Positions 27,866 through 37,428 of a stretch of DNA of 64,000 nt are shown here, in pieces. The notes under the pieces are model-generated. The model saw only the letters and a list, made by a program, of their open reading frames with translations. It had not been told where the DNA came from and did not search any database. The translations under genes and the position numbers were made by a program. How positions within the stretch are numbered: the first letter of the stretch is position 1; each line of letters begins with the position of its first letter. Source of the stretch: Bacteroidaceae bacterium (GTDB taxonomy: Bacteria; Bacteroidota; Bacteroidia; Bacteroidales; Bacteroidaceae). The DNA is taken from positions 41,654 to 105,653 of the forward strand of contig JAFXNA010000050.1 in assembly GCA_017529865.1 (NCBI GenBank), written 5' to 3'.

Positions 27866-28756
27866 TTACGCTTCGATGCCGTGAGCTGTAACGTCGCGTG
27901 AAATCTTGGCAATCATACCTTGCAATGCCTTACCTGGACCACACTCAGTGAAGTCGGTAGCACCATCAGCAATCATAGCCTGAACTTCGTAAGTCCATTT
28001 CACTGGTGACGTCAACTGCTTCAGCAGGTTAGCCTTGATCTCTGCAGCATCGGTGTGACCCTTTGCATCGACGTTCTGATATACAGGACACTTAGGTGTG
28101 TGGAACTCTGTCTGTTCGATAGCAGCTGCCAACTCATCCTGTGCAGGCATCATGAGTGGAGAGTGGAAAGCGCCACCTACAGGTAGTGGAAGTGCACGCT
28201 TTGCACCGGCAGCCTTCAGAGCCTCACATGCTTCGTTTACAGCTTCAATATTTCCTGAGATGACAAGTTGACCAGGGTTGTTGTAGTTAGCAGGAACAAC
28301 TACGTTGCCTTCTTTGCTGATACCTGCACAAACCTTTTCTACCTCTTCGTCGGGCAGACCGATGATGGCTGCCATCGTGCTTGGAGCTGCCTCGCAAGCT
28401 TTCTGCATAGCCATCGCACGCTTATAGACTAACTGAAGTCCGTCTTCGAATGACAGACATTCTGCAGCAACCAATGCTGAGAACTCACCAAGAGAGTGAC
28501 CTGCAACCATCTCAGGCTTGAAAGCCTCGCCCATACAGAGTGCAGAAATCACTGAGTGGAGGAACACAGCAGGTTGAGTAACCTTTGTCTGCTTCAATTC
28601 TTCAGCAGTACCTTCGAACATAATGTCGGTAATTTTATAGCCGAGAATCTCGTTAGCTTTATCGAACAATTCTTTTGCAAGAGGGTTTGACTCGTACAGG
28701 TCTTTGCCCATACCAGAGAACTGTGCTCCCTGTCCTGGAAATACAAATGCTTTCAT
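27866..28756 (-). CDS. fabD: Malonyl-CoA:ACP transacylase
   Basis: 296 residues. It moves malonyl groups from CoA to acyl carrier protein for fatty-acid elongation in the cytoplasm. FPGQGAQFSGMG opens the protein, the nucleophile Ser88 lies in GHSLGEFSAL, and the catalytic His lies in GGAFHSPLM. Length is normal. It stands apart from other fab genes here. It has its own promoter and may be transcribed with the amylase gene downstream. Confidence 0.96.
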   Translation of the reverse strand: MKAFVFPGQGAQFSGMGKDLYESNPLAKELFDKANEILGYKITDIMFEGTAEELKQTKVTQPAVFLHSVISALCMGEAFKPEMVAGHSLGEFSALVAAECLSFEDGLQLVYKRAMAMQKACEAAPSTMAAIIGLPDEEVEKVCAGISKEGNVVVPANYNNPGQLVISGNIEAVNEACEALKAAGAKRALPLPVGGAFHSPLMMPAQDELAAAIEQTEFHTPKCPVYQNVDAKGHTDAAEIKANLLKQLTSPVKWTYEVQAMIADGATDFTECGPGKALQGMIAKISRDVTAHGIEA

Positions 28757-28806
28757 ACTTTTATACTATTTAGATGTTAATACTAGTCATTTTTTAGATT
28801 CAAATG

Positions 28807-28814
28807 CAAAGATA
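28807..28814 (-). promoter_or_regulatory. fabD promoter -7 element
   Basis: TATCTTTG on the minus strand, 51 bases ahead of the fabD start. The -33 region has only a weak TTTC-like match. Confidence 0.6.
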
Positions 28815-28860
28815 TGCAATAATTCTCACTTGGGGAAATATAACGATGAGAAATCACACG

Positions 28861-28900
28861 AAAAAGCAGGTAATGCGCAATTATTATGCTCAAAACCTGC
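28861..28900 (-). terminator. Probable terminator of the TonB receptor gene
   Basis: On the minus strand, GCAGGT and ACCTGC enclose an inner TGAGCA/TGCGCA pairing and are followed by TTTTT. It lies 33 bases after the receptor stop codon. Confidence 0.65.
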
Positions 28901-28932
28901 ATTTTCAGTGCAATCTGTGCAATACAAGATGG

Positions 28933-31077
28933 CTATAGGTCAATATTCAGTTTTGTGCCGACAGTAAACCAACGTCCTGGTTGGCACACATTGGCAATGT
29001 CGTAGTAATGTTTCCCTGTGAGGTTGTTGGCTTGTGCATAGAACCTGTAATGCTTGGTTTCCCATTGTAGTTTCAGATCCAATTGCCCGAAGCTACCATA
29101 ATTCTGTCGATTGCCTGTCAGCGCATTGTCGAACCAACCAGCACGGTCTTTATAGACAAATTCCCACTTGGCTGAGAGGTGGCTGATGATACGATGCTGA
29201 AGTGTCGCAACGAACTTATGGCGTAGATAGACCAACTGGTTGGCATAATTGGCTGCTTGCTGTTCATCGATACGATGCTGATGATTGTAGCAGTAGCCTA
29301 CAGACACCTTATTTATAAAATAGTGTTTTTCGGCTGTCGATTTGCTCGTATCATAAACCACCAAGGCCTCTACACCCATATTGTCGATATCGGAGTTGGC
29401 TGTAGTCCATACAGTAGCCCCTTGGAGTTTTACCCAGTCCATCATATCTGTTTCGTGACGGTAAAAGCCTTTCAGGGTGGCACTGATGACAGATGTCGTA
29501 AAGCTGCATCCCACAGTGTAGTCAGTACTCTTTTCTGGTTTCAGCGCACTGTTCGCCTCTAATCCCGGACCGTTATAATACAATTCCGTGTAAGTAGGTG
29601 TGCGTAGACTTTGGTTGAACGACGCATACAGGCGTAGATTCTCCATCGGACGGTAACTGACATCGATGCCGGGATAAAAACGCAGTCCGCCACTCACACT
29701 GGTATTGTGATTGGCAAGCAATCCTGCGGAGAAACTCCAGTTGTCGAGAAGCACATCATGCTCGATATAGAGGCCGAGATTGCTGCGTCCGTCCTCGTAT
29801 TTATAACCAGGATAGGGGTTTATGTTGTTCGGGTCGATAGGTTTACCAAGGCGAGTACTCAGAATGTTTTCGCGACGGAACTCCACACCGACAGCTGTCT
29901 TTCCCAAATGCCATGCGGTCCATGCATTCAGTTGTCCGCCATACACATCGGTCCGATGATAGTTTTCGTATGCTGCAGGATTCTCCTTACGCCAGATGTA
30001 ATGGTCGTACATACGGTTCCAATACAATTGCGGAAGCAGATGCAGGCTTCCCTTGCTCTCGCCCTGCAACGACAGCATATAACGGTCGTTTTCTTCATAT
30101 TGCGACTGGCTGCCAGTTCCGTAGAACGTATTGGCTCCATACTTTGTCGTACTCAAGCCTGCTTGCATACGCAGGTCAATCCAGTCACCGCTATATTGCT
30201 CATGCCAATAGACGTTCGCTTTCTTGAAGTCGCTATTTGCACTTGCTCCGTCGCTCTGACTCCATCCACCACTGAAGCGATTTGTGAACGCACCTGAAAG
30301 CAGATTGACAGAACCATCCGTGCAGAACGTTCCATACGAACCGCCCGATGTGGCAATACTGACACGATTGACCGCCTCGCTCTTCGTCACGATATTTATG
30401 ACACCTGCAAATGCAGAAGAACCATAGACACGACTGGCTCCGCCTTCCAGCACCTCGATACGTTCGATGTCGTTCATGCTGACAGGCAAGTCCATTGTGA
30501 GATGACCTGTGTGAGGATTAGAAATGTTAATACCGTTGAGCATTACGGTCACCTGATCTTCATTGCCTCCATTCACACCAATATCGGTCTGAATGCCGAA
30601 CCCACCACGTTGGCGCACATCGACTCCTGCCACCAATTTCAGTAGGTCGCTCACACTTTGTGCCGAACTGGCTTTAAGATCTTCAGCTGTAATGATTTGA
30701 ATGATACGAGTTGCCTTGTCCGAAGAAATCGGAATGCGCGAAGCAGTCACTTCGGTGCAACTCAGTTGAATGTGTTTTTCCGTAAAGGAAGAATCGATGA
30801 CTGTTTCATCGATAGGCATGCCATCCACTATCTCATCGTCGACGACCACTCCATCCGCGACTCCGTCGTCCAGCAGTTCCGTGGCTTCGTCAGCGTGTAC
30901 TGGAGCCATCGAAACTCTTGCTGTTGCCGAATCGGGTGTGGCAGCAAGCAGGGTAGCGACACTCAGCACACCGATGTTGATTTCCCGACCGAGACTAAGG
31001 AACACTGCATCGGAGCGGCGTGAGAACTGATGCCAGCGAATGGTGTTTGCCTTGATTTTAATTGTTTGTTGTAACAT
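28933..31077 (-). CDS. BtuB-like TonB-dependent outer-membrane receptor
   Basis: 714 residues. After an unusual N-terminal region (1-100) come a plug domain (about 105-235: RIIQIITAEDLKASSAQSVSDLLKLVAGVDVRQRGG, split in families as a TonB plug) and a 22-strand-type barrel ending in GTKLNIDL. Blocks IERIEVLEGGASRVYGSSAFAG and FNQSLRTPTYTELYY are typical of cobalamin-type receptors. The start MLQQTIKIKANTIRWHQFSRR is a recurrent feature of Bacteroidetes BtuB homologues, with a hydrophobic stretch after it. The substrate is probably cobalamin or another corrinoid, but no cobalamin riboswitch is visible in the 73-base gap upstream. An acidic linker (about 62-95) is peculiar. Confidence 0.82.
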   Translation of the reverse strand: MLQQTIKIKANTIRWHQFSRRSDAVFLSLGREINIGVLSVATLLAATPDSATARVSMAPVHADEATELLDDGVADGVVVDDEIVDGMPIDETVIDSSFTEKHIQLSCTEVTASRIPISSDKATRIIQIITAEDLKASSAQSVSDLLKLVAGVDVRQRGGFGIQTDIGVNGGNEDQVTVMLNGINISNPHTGHLTMDLPVSMNDIERIEVLEGGASRVYGSSAFAGVINIVTKSEAVNRVSIATSGGSYGTFCTDGSVNLLSGAFTNRFSGGWSQSDGASANSDFKKANVYWHEQYSGDWIDLRMQAGLSTTKYGANTFYGTGSQSQYEENDRYMLSLQGESKGSLHLLPQLYWNRMYDHYIWRKENPAAYENYHRTDVYGGQLNAWTAWHLGKTAVGVEFRRENILSTRLGKPIDPNNINPYPGYKYEDGRSNLGLYIEHDVLLDNWSFSAGLLANHNTSVSGGLRFYPGIDVSYRPMENLRLYASFNQSLRTPTYTELYYNGPGLEANSALKPEKSTDYTVGCSFTTSVISATLKGFYRHETDMMDWVKLQGATVWTTANSDIDNMGVEALVVYDTSKSTAEKHYFINKVSVGYCYNHQHRIDEQQAANYANQLVYLRHKFVATLQHRIISHLSAKWEFVYKDRAGWFDNALTGNRQNYGSFGQLDLKLQWETKHYRFYAQANNLTGKHYYDIANVCQPGRWFTVGTKLNIDL

Positions 31078-31099
31078 AATGAATATTGATAATTGTTAT

Positions 31100-31128
31100 A
31101 AAAAAAGAGAGCGCTTTTTTACGCTCTC
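31100..31128 (-). terminator. Intrinsic terminator of the thrS-rplT operon
   Basis: On the minus strand, GAGAGCG / CGCTCTC encloses an A-rich loop and is followed by seven T residues (31100-31106). It lies 23 bases after rplT and just 23 bases before the next start codon. Confidence 0.9.
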
Positions 31129-31150
31129 CCGTATTGTAAGTCAAGTAGAT

Positions 31151-31495
31151 TTACTTTACTTTCTCAACGACAGCCTTGAATGCTGCAGGATTGTTGAGTG
31201 CGAGGTTTGCAAGAGTCTTGCGGTTGATTTCGATACCTGCTTTGTGAAGGGCACCCATCAGCTGTGAGTATGACAGACCTTCAAGACGAGCAGCTGCGTT
31301 GATACGCTGAATCCATAATGCACGGAACTCTCTCTTCTTGCGACGACGACCTACGAATGCGTATGTAAGTCCCTTCTCGTAAGCATTTTTCGCAACGGTC
31401 CACACGTTCTTACGTGCACCAAACTGACCCTTAACGCGCTTTAAAATCTTCTTTCTTCTTGCTCTTGAAGCAACATGATTTACTGATCTTGGCAT
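31151..31495 (-). CDS. rplT: 50S ribosomal protein L20
   Basis: 114 residues, a basic 23S-binding protein needed for early 50S assembly. [18 protein letters not shown] and the block [16 protein letters not shown] are diagnostic. It is last in the thrS-infC-rpmI-rplT operon, 104 bases after rpmI. In several bacteria L20 represses this operon by binding its mRNA; whether that holds here is not shown by the sequence. Confidence 0.97.
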   Translation of the reverse strand: MPRSVNHVASRARRKKILKRVKGQFGARKNVWTVAKNAYEKGLTYAFVGRRRKKREFRALWIQRINAAARLEGLSYSQLMGALHKAGIEINRKTLANLALNNPAAFKAVVEKVK

Positions 31496-31599
31496 AATTT
31501 TTTTTCTTTTTGAATGTTAGCGGTAGTCGTTACTACTCTTTTTGAGCTAAGCATTCGATTAAACAATCTGTTAATTAATTCTTACTTACTGTTAGAGAT

Positions 31600-31797
31600 T
31601 TAACGGAGGCAAAGTAGGTCACGTACTTGCTTTACGTTTGCTTTTACCACGATTGCAGAGTGGTCGAGATTTCTCTTCTGCTTCTTTGTCTTCTTTGTGA
31701 GAATGTGAGAGTGGTAAGCGTGCTGTCTCTTGATTTTTCCAGTTCCAGTAAGCTTAAAGCGCTTTTTAGCGGCTGAACTTGTTTTAACTTTTGGCAT
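31600..31797 (-). CDS. rpmI: 50S ribosomal protein L35
   Basis: 65 residues, strongly basic. [24 protein letters not shown] and [16 protein letters not shown] match L35. It sits between infC and rplT in the usual gene order. Confidence 0.96.
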   Translation of the reverse strand: MPKVKTSSAAKKRFKLTGTGKIKRQHAYHSHILTKKTKKQKRNLDHSAIVVKANVKQVRDLLCLR

Positions 31798-31873
31798 TTT
31801 TTTGTTATTTAATTTGTTATTACTATGAGTGGCAACGTATATACCAGGACGTTACGCACCTTATCTTGCTTCT

Positions 31874-32494
31874 TTATTCTTCGTTTTCTTCTTCAGGAGT
31901 TTCCTCTACAGTTTCCTGTGGTGCAGGTGCTGCAGGCTTTGGTTGTTCCTTTTTCTTCTGGTTTCCGCTTCCAGGCTTTTTAGGTGCCAGCATGATAATC
32001 ATCTTTTTACCTTCGAGCGATGGCATGCTTTCCACCTTACCGACTTCTTCCAAGTCGTTGGCCAGTCGGAGCAGAAGTACTTCTCCTTGTTCCTTGAACA
32101 CAATCGAACGGCCTTTGAAGAACACGTATGCTTTCACTTTATTGCCTTGAGTGAGGAACTCAATGGCATGTTTCAGTTTGAATGCATAGTCAGCCTCTGC
32201 TGTCTGTGGTCCGAAACGAATTTCCTTCACGTCGATCTTCACCTGCTTGGCTTTCATCTCCTTTGCCTTCTTCTTGATTTGGTAAAGGAACTTTGAATAG
32301 TCGATGAGTCGACAAACCGGAGGTTGTGCAGTAGGGGAGATTTCCACTAAGTCTACTCCCATATCGTCTGCCATTTGAAGTGCTTCGCGTGTTGGAATGA
32401 CTTTTGATTCGATTCCTTCACCAACGATTCTGACTTCGCGTACATGTATTTGTTCGTTTACTCTGTACTGCTGCTTCTTGTTGTCACCTTTCAT
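31874..32494 (-). CDS. infC: Translation initiation factor IF-3
   Basis: 206 residues. IF-3 binds the 30S subunit, prevents premature joining of the 50S and checks the start codon. [16 protein letters not shown] and [16 protein letters not shown] mark the N domain, and [18 protein letters not shown] the C domain. The start is an ordinary ATG rather than the rare AUU known in enterobacteria, so that form of autoregulation is not expected. A tail of about 35 residues rich in K, P, Q and E follows the C domain, as in related Bacteroidetes proteins. Confidence 0.96.
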   Translation of the reverse strand: MKGDNKKQQYRVNEQIHVREVRIVGEGIESKVIPTREALQMADDMGVDLVEISPTAQPPVCRLIDYSKFLYQIKKKAKEMKAKQVKIDVKEIRFGPQTAEADYAFKLKHAIEFLTQGNKVKAYVFFKGRSIVFKEQGEVLLLRLANDLEEVGKVESMPSLEGKKMIIMLAPKKPGSGNQKKKEQPKPAAPAPQETVEETPEEENEE

Positions 32495-32578
32495 TAAATG
32501 TGATAATTCCTTCGGTTTCTAATTCGTTTTTATGTTCGTTTTTATGTTCAGTATGATTTGATACACACAAATCGGGCG

Positions 32579-32586
32579 CAAAGATA
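32579..32586 (-). promoter_or_regulatory. Internal promoter of infC-rpmI-rplT
   Basis: TATCTTTG on the minus strand, 85 bases before infC. It allows the ribosomal genes to be expressed apart from thrS. The -33 region falls in attgacaattga repeats. Confidence 0.65.
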
Positions 32587-32589
32587 CAA

Positions 32590-32632
32590 AATAATTGACA
32601 ATTGACAATTGATAATTGATAATTATTTGCAA
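32590..32632. repeat. aattgacaattgataatt tandem repeat
   Basis: Five units of the 8-9 base sequence aattgacaa / aattgataa just upstream of the infC promoter. The same family occurs inside rmlD (61148-61180). Confidence 0.8.
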
Positions 32633-32706
32633 TTAGGGTCTTAATTCTTATCCAATAAGCACCGTTTTTGCGCAAATGAGCACTATTTGTTTATAACAGA
32701 CGTGAA

Positions 32707-34650
32707 TTAGAACTCTTCGGTCATCTGGCGTACCTCGTCCTGGATCTTCTTTGCAAAGTCGGCCATTGTCATGGTCTCTTGCTGCAGAGTTCCTTGCTTA
32801 CGTACGTTGACAGTTCCGTCGTTCTCTTCTTTCTCGCCCACAACGAGCATATATGGGATATGCTTGATTTCGTTGTCACGGATCTTGCGTCCGATTTTCT
32901 CATTACGGTCGTCTACAATGGCGCGAACGTCGTTCATGTTGAGATACTCACACACCTTCTTGGCGTAGTCGTTGTATTTCTCTGAGATTGGCAGGATGGC
33001 CACCTGATCAGGGATGAGCCACAATGGGAAACGACCCGCTGTGTGTTCGATAAGTACGGCGATGAAACGTTCCATACTACCGAATGGAGCACGGTGAATC
33101 ATCACAGGACGATGCTTCTCGTTATCACTTCCGGTATATTCCAGTTTGAATCGCTCTGGGAGGTTGTAGTCTACCTGAATAGTTCCAAGCTGCCAACGAC
33201 GACCCAGCGCATCCTTAATCATAAAGTCGAGCTTCGGACCGTAGAACGCAGCCTCACCGAGTTCTGTCTTGGTTTTCAGTCCTTTCTCCTCACATGCTTC
33301 GATGATAGCACGCTCTGCCTGTTCCCAAACTTCATCGCTACCGATGTATTTCTCCTTGTCGTTAGGGTCGCGCAGACTGATCTGAGCCTCGTACTGGTCG
33401 AAGTCGAGCGCCTTGAAGATGATGTTGATGATATCCATCACGCGCAGGAACTCTTCCTTCACCTGGTCGGGACGACAGAAGATGTGTGCATCGTCTTGAG
33501 TAAACGAACGTACACGTGTCAGTCCGTGCAGCTCACCTGACTGCTCATAGCGGTAAACCGTTCCGAATTCAGCACAGCGGAATGGAAGGTCCTTGTATGA
33601 ACGTGGCTGCCATGCGAAAATTTCGCAGTGGTGAGGACAGTTCATAGGTTTCAACAGGTATTCCTCGCCTTCTTCTGGTGTCTGGATAGGCTGGAACGAA
33701 TCCTTTCCGTAGTGATCCCAGTGACCCGAAGTCACATACAGGTTCTTACCACCGATATGTGGAGTCATCACTTCCTGATAGCCGTAACGCTTCTGAATCT
33801 TACGCAGGAAGTCCTGCAGACGGATACGCACCTGAGTACCCTTAGGCAACCACATAGGCAGACCCTTACCTACACGCTCAGAGAACATGAAGAGTTCCAT
33901 CTCCTTACCAATCTTACGGTGGTCACGCTTCTTAGCCTCTTCGAGTGCTACGAGATACTCGTCCAGCATCTTCTTCTTTGGGAACGAGATACCATATATA
34001 CGGGTCATCATCGGACGCTTCTCGTCGCCACGCCAGTAAGCAGCAGCCAGGCTCAAGAGCTTGAAAGCCTTGATAGGAGCTGTGTTCATGAGGTGAGGAC
34101 CCTTACACAGGTCGATGTAGTTACCCTGTGTATATGTGGTGATTTTACCGTCTTCGAGTTCGGCAATCAGTTCGTTCTTATAGGTCTGGCCCTTCGAAGC
34201 AAAGAGTTCCATCACATCCGTCTTCGAGATTTCCTTGCGGACGAGCGCTTCCTTGCGCTGAACCAACTCCTGCATTTTTGCTTCAATCTTCGGGAAGTCA
34301 GCATCGCTCAGTTTCACACCCTCGGGTGGCATCACGTCGTAGTAGAAACCATTCTCGATGGCAGGACCGATACCGAACTGAGTTCCGGGGTAGAGTTCCT
34401 CGATAGCTTCAGCCATCAAGTGGGCAGATGTGTGCCAGAAAGCATGCTTACCTTCTGCATCGTCCCATTTGTAAAGATTGATGGTGGCATCATTGTTGAT
34501 TGGACGGTTCAACTCAGTCGTCTCTCCGTTTACGCCACATGCGATCACGTCTTGAGCAAGACGCGGACTAATACTCTCTGCAATTTGAAGTCCAGTAACA
34601 CCAGCTTCATACTCACGAACGCTGTTGTCTGGGAAAGTGATTTTAATCAT
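32707..34650 (-). CDS. thrS: Threonyl-tRNA synthetase
   Basis: 647 residues. It charges tRNA-Thr and edits mis-charged serine. The TGS domain is at the N-terminus ([15 protein letters not shown]). The editing domain includes [17 protein letters not shown]. The class II core has [12 protein letters not shown] (zinc Cys and His), [13 protein letters not shown] and the C-terminal anticodon domain. An ATG 42 bases upstream is ruled out because it lies in the -7 promoter element. It heads the operon with infC, rpmI and rplT. Confidence 0.97.
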   Translation of the reverse strand: MIKITFPDNSVREYEAGVTGLQIAESISPRLAQDVIACGVNGETTELNRPINNDATINLYKWDDAEGKHAFWHTSAHLMAEAIEELYPGTQFGIGPAIENGFYYDVMPPEGVKLSDADFPKIEAKMQELVQRKEALVRKEISKTDVMELFASKGQTYKNELIAELEDGKITTYTQGNYIDLCKGPHLMNTAPIKAFKLLSLAAAYWRGDEKRPMMTRIYGISFPKKKMLDEYLVALEEAKKRDHRKIGKEMELFMFSERVGKGLPMWLPKGTQVRIRLQDFLRKIQKRYGYQEVMTPHIGGKNLYVTSGHWDHYGKDSFQPIQTPEEGEEYLLKPMNCPHHCEIFAWQPRSYKDLPFRCAEFGTVYRYEQSGELHGLTRVRSFTQDDAHIFCRPDQVKEEFLRVMDIINIIFKALDFDQYEAQISLRDPNDKEKYIGSDEVWEQAERAIIEACEEKGLKTKTELGEAAFYGPKLDFMIKDALGRRWQLGTIQVDYNLPERFKLEYTGSDNEKHRPVMIHRAPFGSMERFIAVLIEHTAGRFPLWLIPDQVAILPISEKYNDYAKKVCEYLNMNDVRAIVDDRNEKIGRKIRDNEIKHIPYMLVVGEKEENDGTVNVRKQGTLQQETMTMADFAKKIQDEVRQMTEEF

Positions 34651-34689
34651 ATCTTTTATATCGTTTTGTTCGAATTCACAAATCGGATG

Positions 34690-34697
34690 CAAAGTTA
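34690..34697 (-). promoter_or_regulatory. thrS promoter -7 element
   Basis: TAACTTTG on the minus strand, 40 bases before the start codon. The expected -33 position falls inside the aatttataatgtat repeat, and no TTTG is seen there. Confidence 0.65.
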
Positions 34698-34699
34698 CA

Positions 34700-34738
34700 A
34701 AATAATTTATAATGTATAATTTATAATGTATAATAATT
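34700..34738. repeat. aatttataatgtat tandem repeat
   Basis: Two and a half copies of a 14-base unit (ataatttataatgt) sit immediately upstream of the thrS -7 element. A related tcaattgtcaattatc stretch lies at 34799-34816. The rest of the gap up to 34874 shows nothing recognisable. Confidence 0.75.
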
Positions 34739-34874
34739 TGCAGATTTTACAAAAAAAACAAGTCTTTTGAGTAGAAAAACACAGGAATTTGCATCATTAT
34801 CAATTGTCAATTATCAAAAATGCGTTTAAGCTGAACAAAAACCAAGTTTATTTGTGTTATTTGAGGCGTAGCAT

Positions 34875-34905
34875 TTTGCACGAAGTGAATTATTTCGTAA
34901 CTTTG
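34875..34905 (+). promoter_or_regulatory. Promoter of the glucuronoyl esterase gene
   Basis: TTTG (34875-34878), 19-base spacer, TAACTTTG (34898-34905). The start codon follows 20 bases later. Confidence 0.85.
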
Positions 34906-34925
34906 CAAAAATTAATTACTGAGAA

Positions 34926-36293
34926 ATGAAAACAATAACGTTTTTTTTCGGGACAATGCTGATAGCATGTATCCCGTTTACAGCTAACGCACAGTTCATG
35001 ATGTTCGGAGGCGGCAACCCAGCCCGACAAGACAGCCTTCGTAAGATAGCAGCAGCCGACTATGCCGACATGCTGGCAAAAGTAGGTGTCAGTCAGCCTC
35101 GTGAAGGCCGTCAGCCCAACAGTCAGGACGAAAGCAAACATCCCAACTATGACGAACTGATTGCCAACCCTTATCCGTTCTACCCCGATCCGTTGGTGAC
35201 GGAAAGTGGCAAGAAAGTCACAAGTGCCAAAATGTGGAATAAGGTGCGCCGCCCGGAGATTGTCCGTCTCTTCGAAGACAACGTCTATGGACGCATTCCC
35301 GCCAATGTGCCCGGTGTGAAGTGGGAGGTGACCAACGAAGAGAAAAAAGAGTTTGCAGGAAAGCAGGTGGTGGTGCGCTATCTGAAAGGTGTGGTCGACA
35401 ACTCCAGCTATCCCGCCATCACCGTCGAGATCCAGGCCAATGTGGTGTATCCGGAAGGTAAGCAGAACCTGCCTGTCATCATTGAGTTCGGTTTCGGAGG
35501 CGGTGATCCTACCCGTAGCTTTTCTCGTGCCGGTTCCGTTTCGTGGCAGCAGATGGTCATCGAACGCGGATGGGCAGCAGCCACCATCAACCCATCGTCC
35601 ATCCAAGCTGATGCAGGCTCAGGATTGACGAACGGCATCATCGGACTCTGCAACAAGGGCGAGCACCGCCAGCCCACCGACTGGGGTTCACTCCGTGCAT
35701 GGGGGTGGGGGCTGTCACGCCTGATCGATTACTTCGAGACCGATAAGACCTTCGATGCCACCAAGTGCGCCATTGAGGGTGTGTCACGCTATGGAAAAGC
35801 CTCACTCGTAGCGATGGCCTTCGAACCACGTATCGCAGCCGGATTCATAGCTTCATCCGGCAAGGCAGGAGCTGCAGGATGGCGTCGTGACTGCGGTGAG
35901 AGCATCGGCAACATCGTATCGAACGAAGAATACCACTGGGTATGTGGCAACCTCATCAAATACGGTGCAGATCCGCTGACAGAAAACGACATACCTGTTG
36001 ACCAGCACGAACTCATTGCCCTCTGCGCTCCACGTGCCTGCTTCATCTCTACCGGCAGCTGGAGTGGCGACAAATGGCAGGATGTAGTAGGTTCGTTCAT
36101 CTCAGCATCCAAGGCATCACCCGTCTATGAACTGCTGGGCTATAAAGGTGTGGGCACCGACCTCTTCCCAGGTATGGACAATGGACTCATGGACGGACGC
36201 CTTACCTATCGTCAGCACCATGGCGGTCACGAAGCAGGTCCCAACTGGCCCTTCTTCCTCGACTTCTTCGAACGCGAGGTGGTGGGAAGATAG
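34926..36293 (+). CDS. Secreted glucuronoyl esterase (CE15 family)
   Basis: 455 residues. A signal peptide ends ANAQ (about residue 23). The alpha/beta-hydrolase carries the CE15 nucleophile motif G-V-S-R-Y-G-K with Ser287, preceded by RAWGWGLSRLIDYFE. An oxyanion region lies around EFGFGGGDPTRSF, and the C-terminal HHGGHEAGPNWPFFLDFF carries the likely catalytic His. CE15 enzymes cleave esters between glucuronoxylan side chains and lignin alcohols. The two xylanases at 48972-54433 support a xylan-degrading lifestyle, although they are not adjacent. A Gly/Met-rich segment and a charged region lie between the signal and the domain. Confidence 0.88.
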   Translation: MKTITFFFGTMLIACIPFTANAQFMMFGGGNPARQDSLRKIAAADYADMLAKVGVSQPREGRQPNSQDESKHPNYDELIANPYPFYPDPLVTESGKKVTSAKMWNKVRRPEIVRLFEDNVYGRIPANVPGVKWEVTNEEKKEFAGKQVVVRYLKGVVDNSSYPAITVEIQANVVYPEGKQNLPVIIEFGFGGGDPTRSFSRAGSVSWQQMVIERGWAAATINPSSIQADAGSGLTNGIIGLCNKGEHRQPTDWGSLRAWGWGLSRLIDYFETDKTFDATKCAIEGVSRYGKASLVAMAFEPRIAAGFIASSGKAGAAGWRRDCGESIGNIVSNEEYHWVCGNLIKYGADPLTENDIPVDQHELIALCAPRACFISTGSWSGDKWQDVVGSFISASKASPVYELLGYKGVGTDLFPGMDNGLMDGRLTYRQHHGGHEAGPNWPFFLDFFEREVVGR

Positions 36294-36352
36294 AATTGGG
36301 AAAAGCGAAAAATGAATTTTGAATACATTGAAAATACAAATACTTGCTTTTG

Positions 36353-36384
36353 TTTGGTGGAGTGAAAAAAAATGACTATCTTTG
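36353..36384 (+). promoter_or_regulatory. Promoter of the Fic gene
   Basis: TTTG (36353-36356), 20-base spacer, TATCTTTG (36377-36384). The ATG at 36410 follows 25 bases later. Confidence 0.85.
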
Positions 36385-36409
36385 CAGATGAAAACTAAAC
36401 GCATTGACA

Positions 36410-37144
36410 ATGAACACGATAACGCCATTGCTCACAGCACTTCGCGAGCAGAAAGAAATGAAGATGAAGGGCAATATCTATCATAAAACCCAGATAGACT
36501 TGACCTACAATTCAAATCACATAGAGGGTAGTCGTCTGACACACGAACAGACACGTTACATATTCGAGACGAACACCATTGGTGTGGCTGCTGACGAAAG
36601 TATCAATGTGAACGATATCGTTGAGACGGTGAACCACTTCCGTTGTATAGACATCATTATCGACCGTGCTCAGGAGCTCCTTTCTGAGGAGTTGATAAAG
36701 TTGCTTCATGGCATTCTGAAAACGGGTACGTCCGACAGTCGCAAGGATTGGTTTGCCGTTGGTGACTATAAGCGTCTGCCCAACGAGGTTGGTGGTGAAC
36801 AGACGTGTGAGCCCGAACTGGTTCACGACAGTATGCAGCGACTCATTGATGGTTACAATGCTAAGGGTCAGCACACTTTGGAGGCCATCCTCGACTTTCA
36901 TGTCCGCTTTGAGAAGATTCATCCCTTCCAAGACGGCAACGGACGTGTGGGTCGTCTCCTGATGTTCAAAGAATGTTTGCGTAGTGGCATCGTGCCCTTC
37001 ATTATTACCGACGAACTCAAGACGTTCTACTATCGTGGCTTGCGCGAATGGGGACACATTGATGGTTATCTGACCGATACCTGCCTGACAGCACAGGATC
37101 AATATAAATCAGCACTCGACTATTTCCGTATCAGTTATGAATAA
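36410..37144 (+). CDS. Fic-domain protein, self-inhibited type
   Basis: 244 residues. Fic enzymes usually transfer AMP from ATP to target hydroxyls. The catalytic loop is HPFQDGNGRVGR (His171 to Arg182), complete with the acidic and arginine residues. An N-terminal inhibitory helix of the S-x-x-x-E-G form (Ser35-Glu39-Gly40) is present, which places it in the class regulated by its own N-terminus; Glu39 should block ATP gamma-phosphate binding. No antitoxin-like partner is adjacent. Targets are unknown. It has its own promoter and is followed by an array of hairpins. Confidence 0.93.
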   Translation: MNTITPLLTALREQKEMKMKGNIYHKTQIDLTYNSNHIEGSRLTHEQTRYIFETNTIGVAADESINVNDIVETVNHFRCIDIIIDRAQELLSEELIKLLHGILKTGTSDSRKDWFAVGDYKRLPNEVGGEQTCEPELVHDSMQRLIDGYNAKGQHTLEAILDFHVRFEKIHPFQDGNGRVGRLLMFKECLRSGIVPFIITDELKTFYYRGLREWGHIDGYLTDTCLTAQDQYKSALDYFRISYE

Positions 37145-37168
37145 TCAAGAATAAGGATTAGTGTTTCT

Positions 37169-37230
37169 CAGTCCCAATGTGGGACTGTTTGCTCCCCAAT
37201 GTGGGGACGTTTGGTTCCCAGGGTGGGAAC
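37169..37230. repeat. Three hairpins with 22-base spacing
   Basis: CAGTCCCA/TGGGACTG, TCCCCA/TGGGGA and GTTCCCA/TGGGAAC each have a three-base loop, centred at 37178, 37200 and 37222. The spacers share the sequence tttg. The stem sequences differ but the architecture is the same. Confidence 0.85.
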
Positions 37231-37271
37231 AACTCGACAGACGGCATTCAACATTTACCATTTACCATTTA

Positions 37272-37333
37272 ACCCCAACGGGGTGTTATAGTTTAGGATA
37301 GGGTGTGAGCCCTATCTAGGGTGTGAGCCCTAT
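37272..37333. repeat. Small hairpin group ACCCC/GGGGT and GATAGGG/CCCTATC
   Basis: ACCCC-aac-GGGGT (37272-37284) is followed by GATAGGG-tgtgag-CCCTATC (37297-37316) and a second TAGGG-tgtgag-CCCTA copy (37317-37332). Confidence 0.75.
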
Positions 37334-37428
37334 CTATGGTGACAACCCTATTAGTATGACACCCCATCATTGACTCCGTCGAACTAAAGTTTCTCAGCCC
37401 TGTAAGGGCGACATATTCTGACTTCTAT

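Noticed and set aside
31078..31150. Cobalamin riboswitch before the BtuB-like gene
   Set aside because: The gap is too short and mainly a terminator; no B12-box-like sequence was seen.
34651..34692. Longer thrS reading frame starting at 34692
   Set aside because: Its start codon lies in the -7 promoter element, so it would be upstream of the transcript.
33628..34719. 363-codon open frame antisense to thrS
   Set aside because: It runs across the thrS promoter and coding sequence with no sign of domain structure.
37397..37409. Terminator call for the GCCCT/AGGGC hairpin
   Set aside because: There is no T-tract after it on either strand; it resembles a dispersed palindrome more than a terminator.
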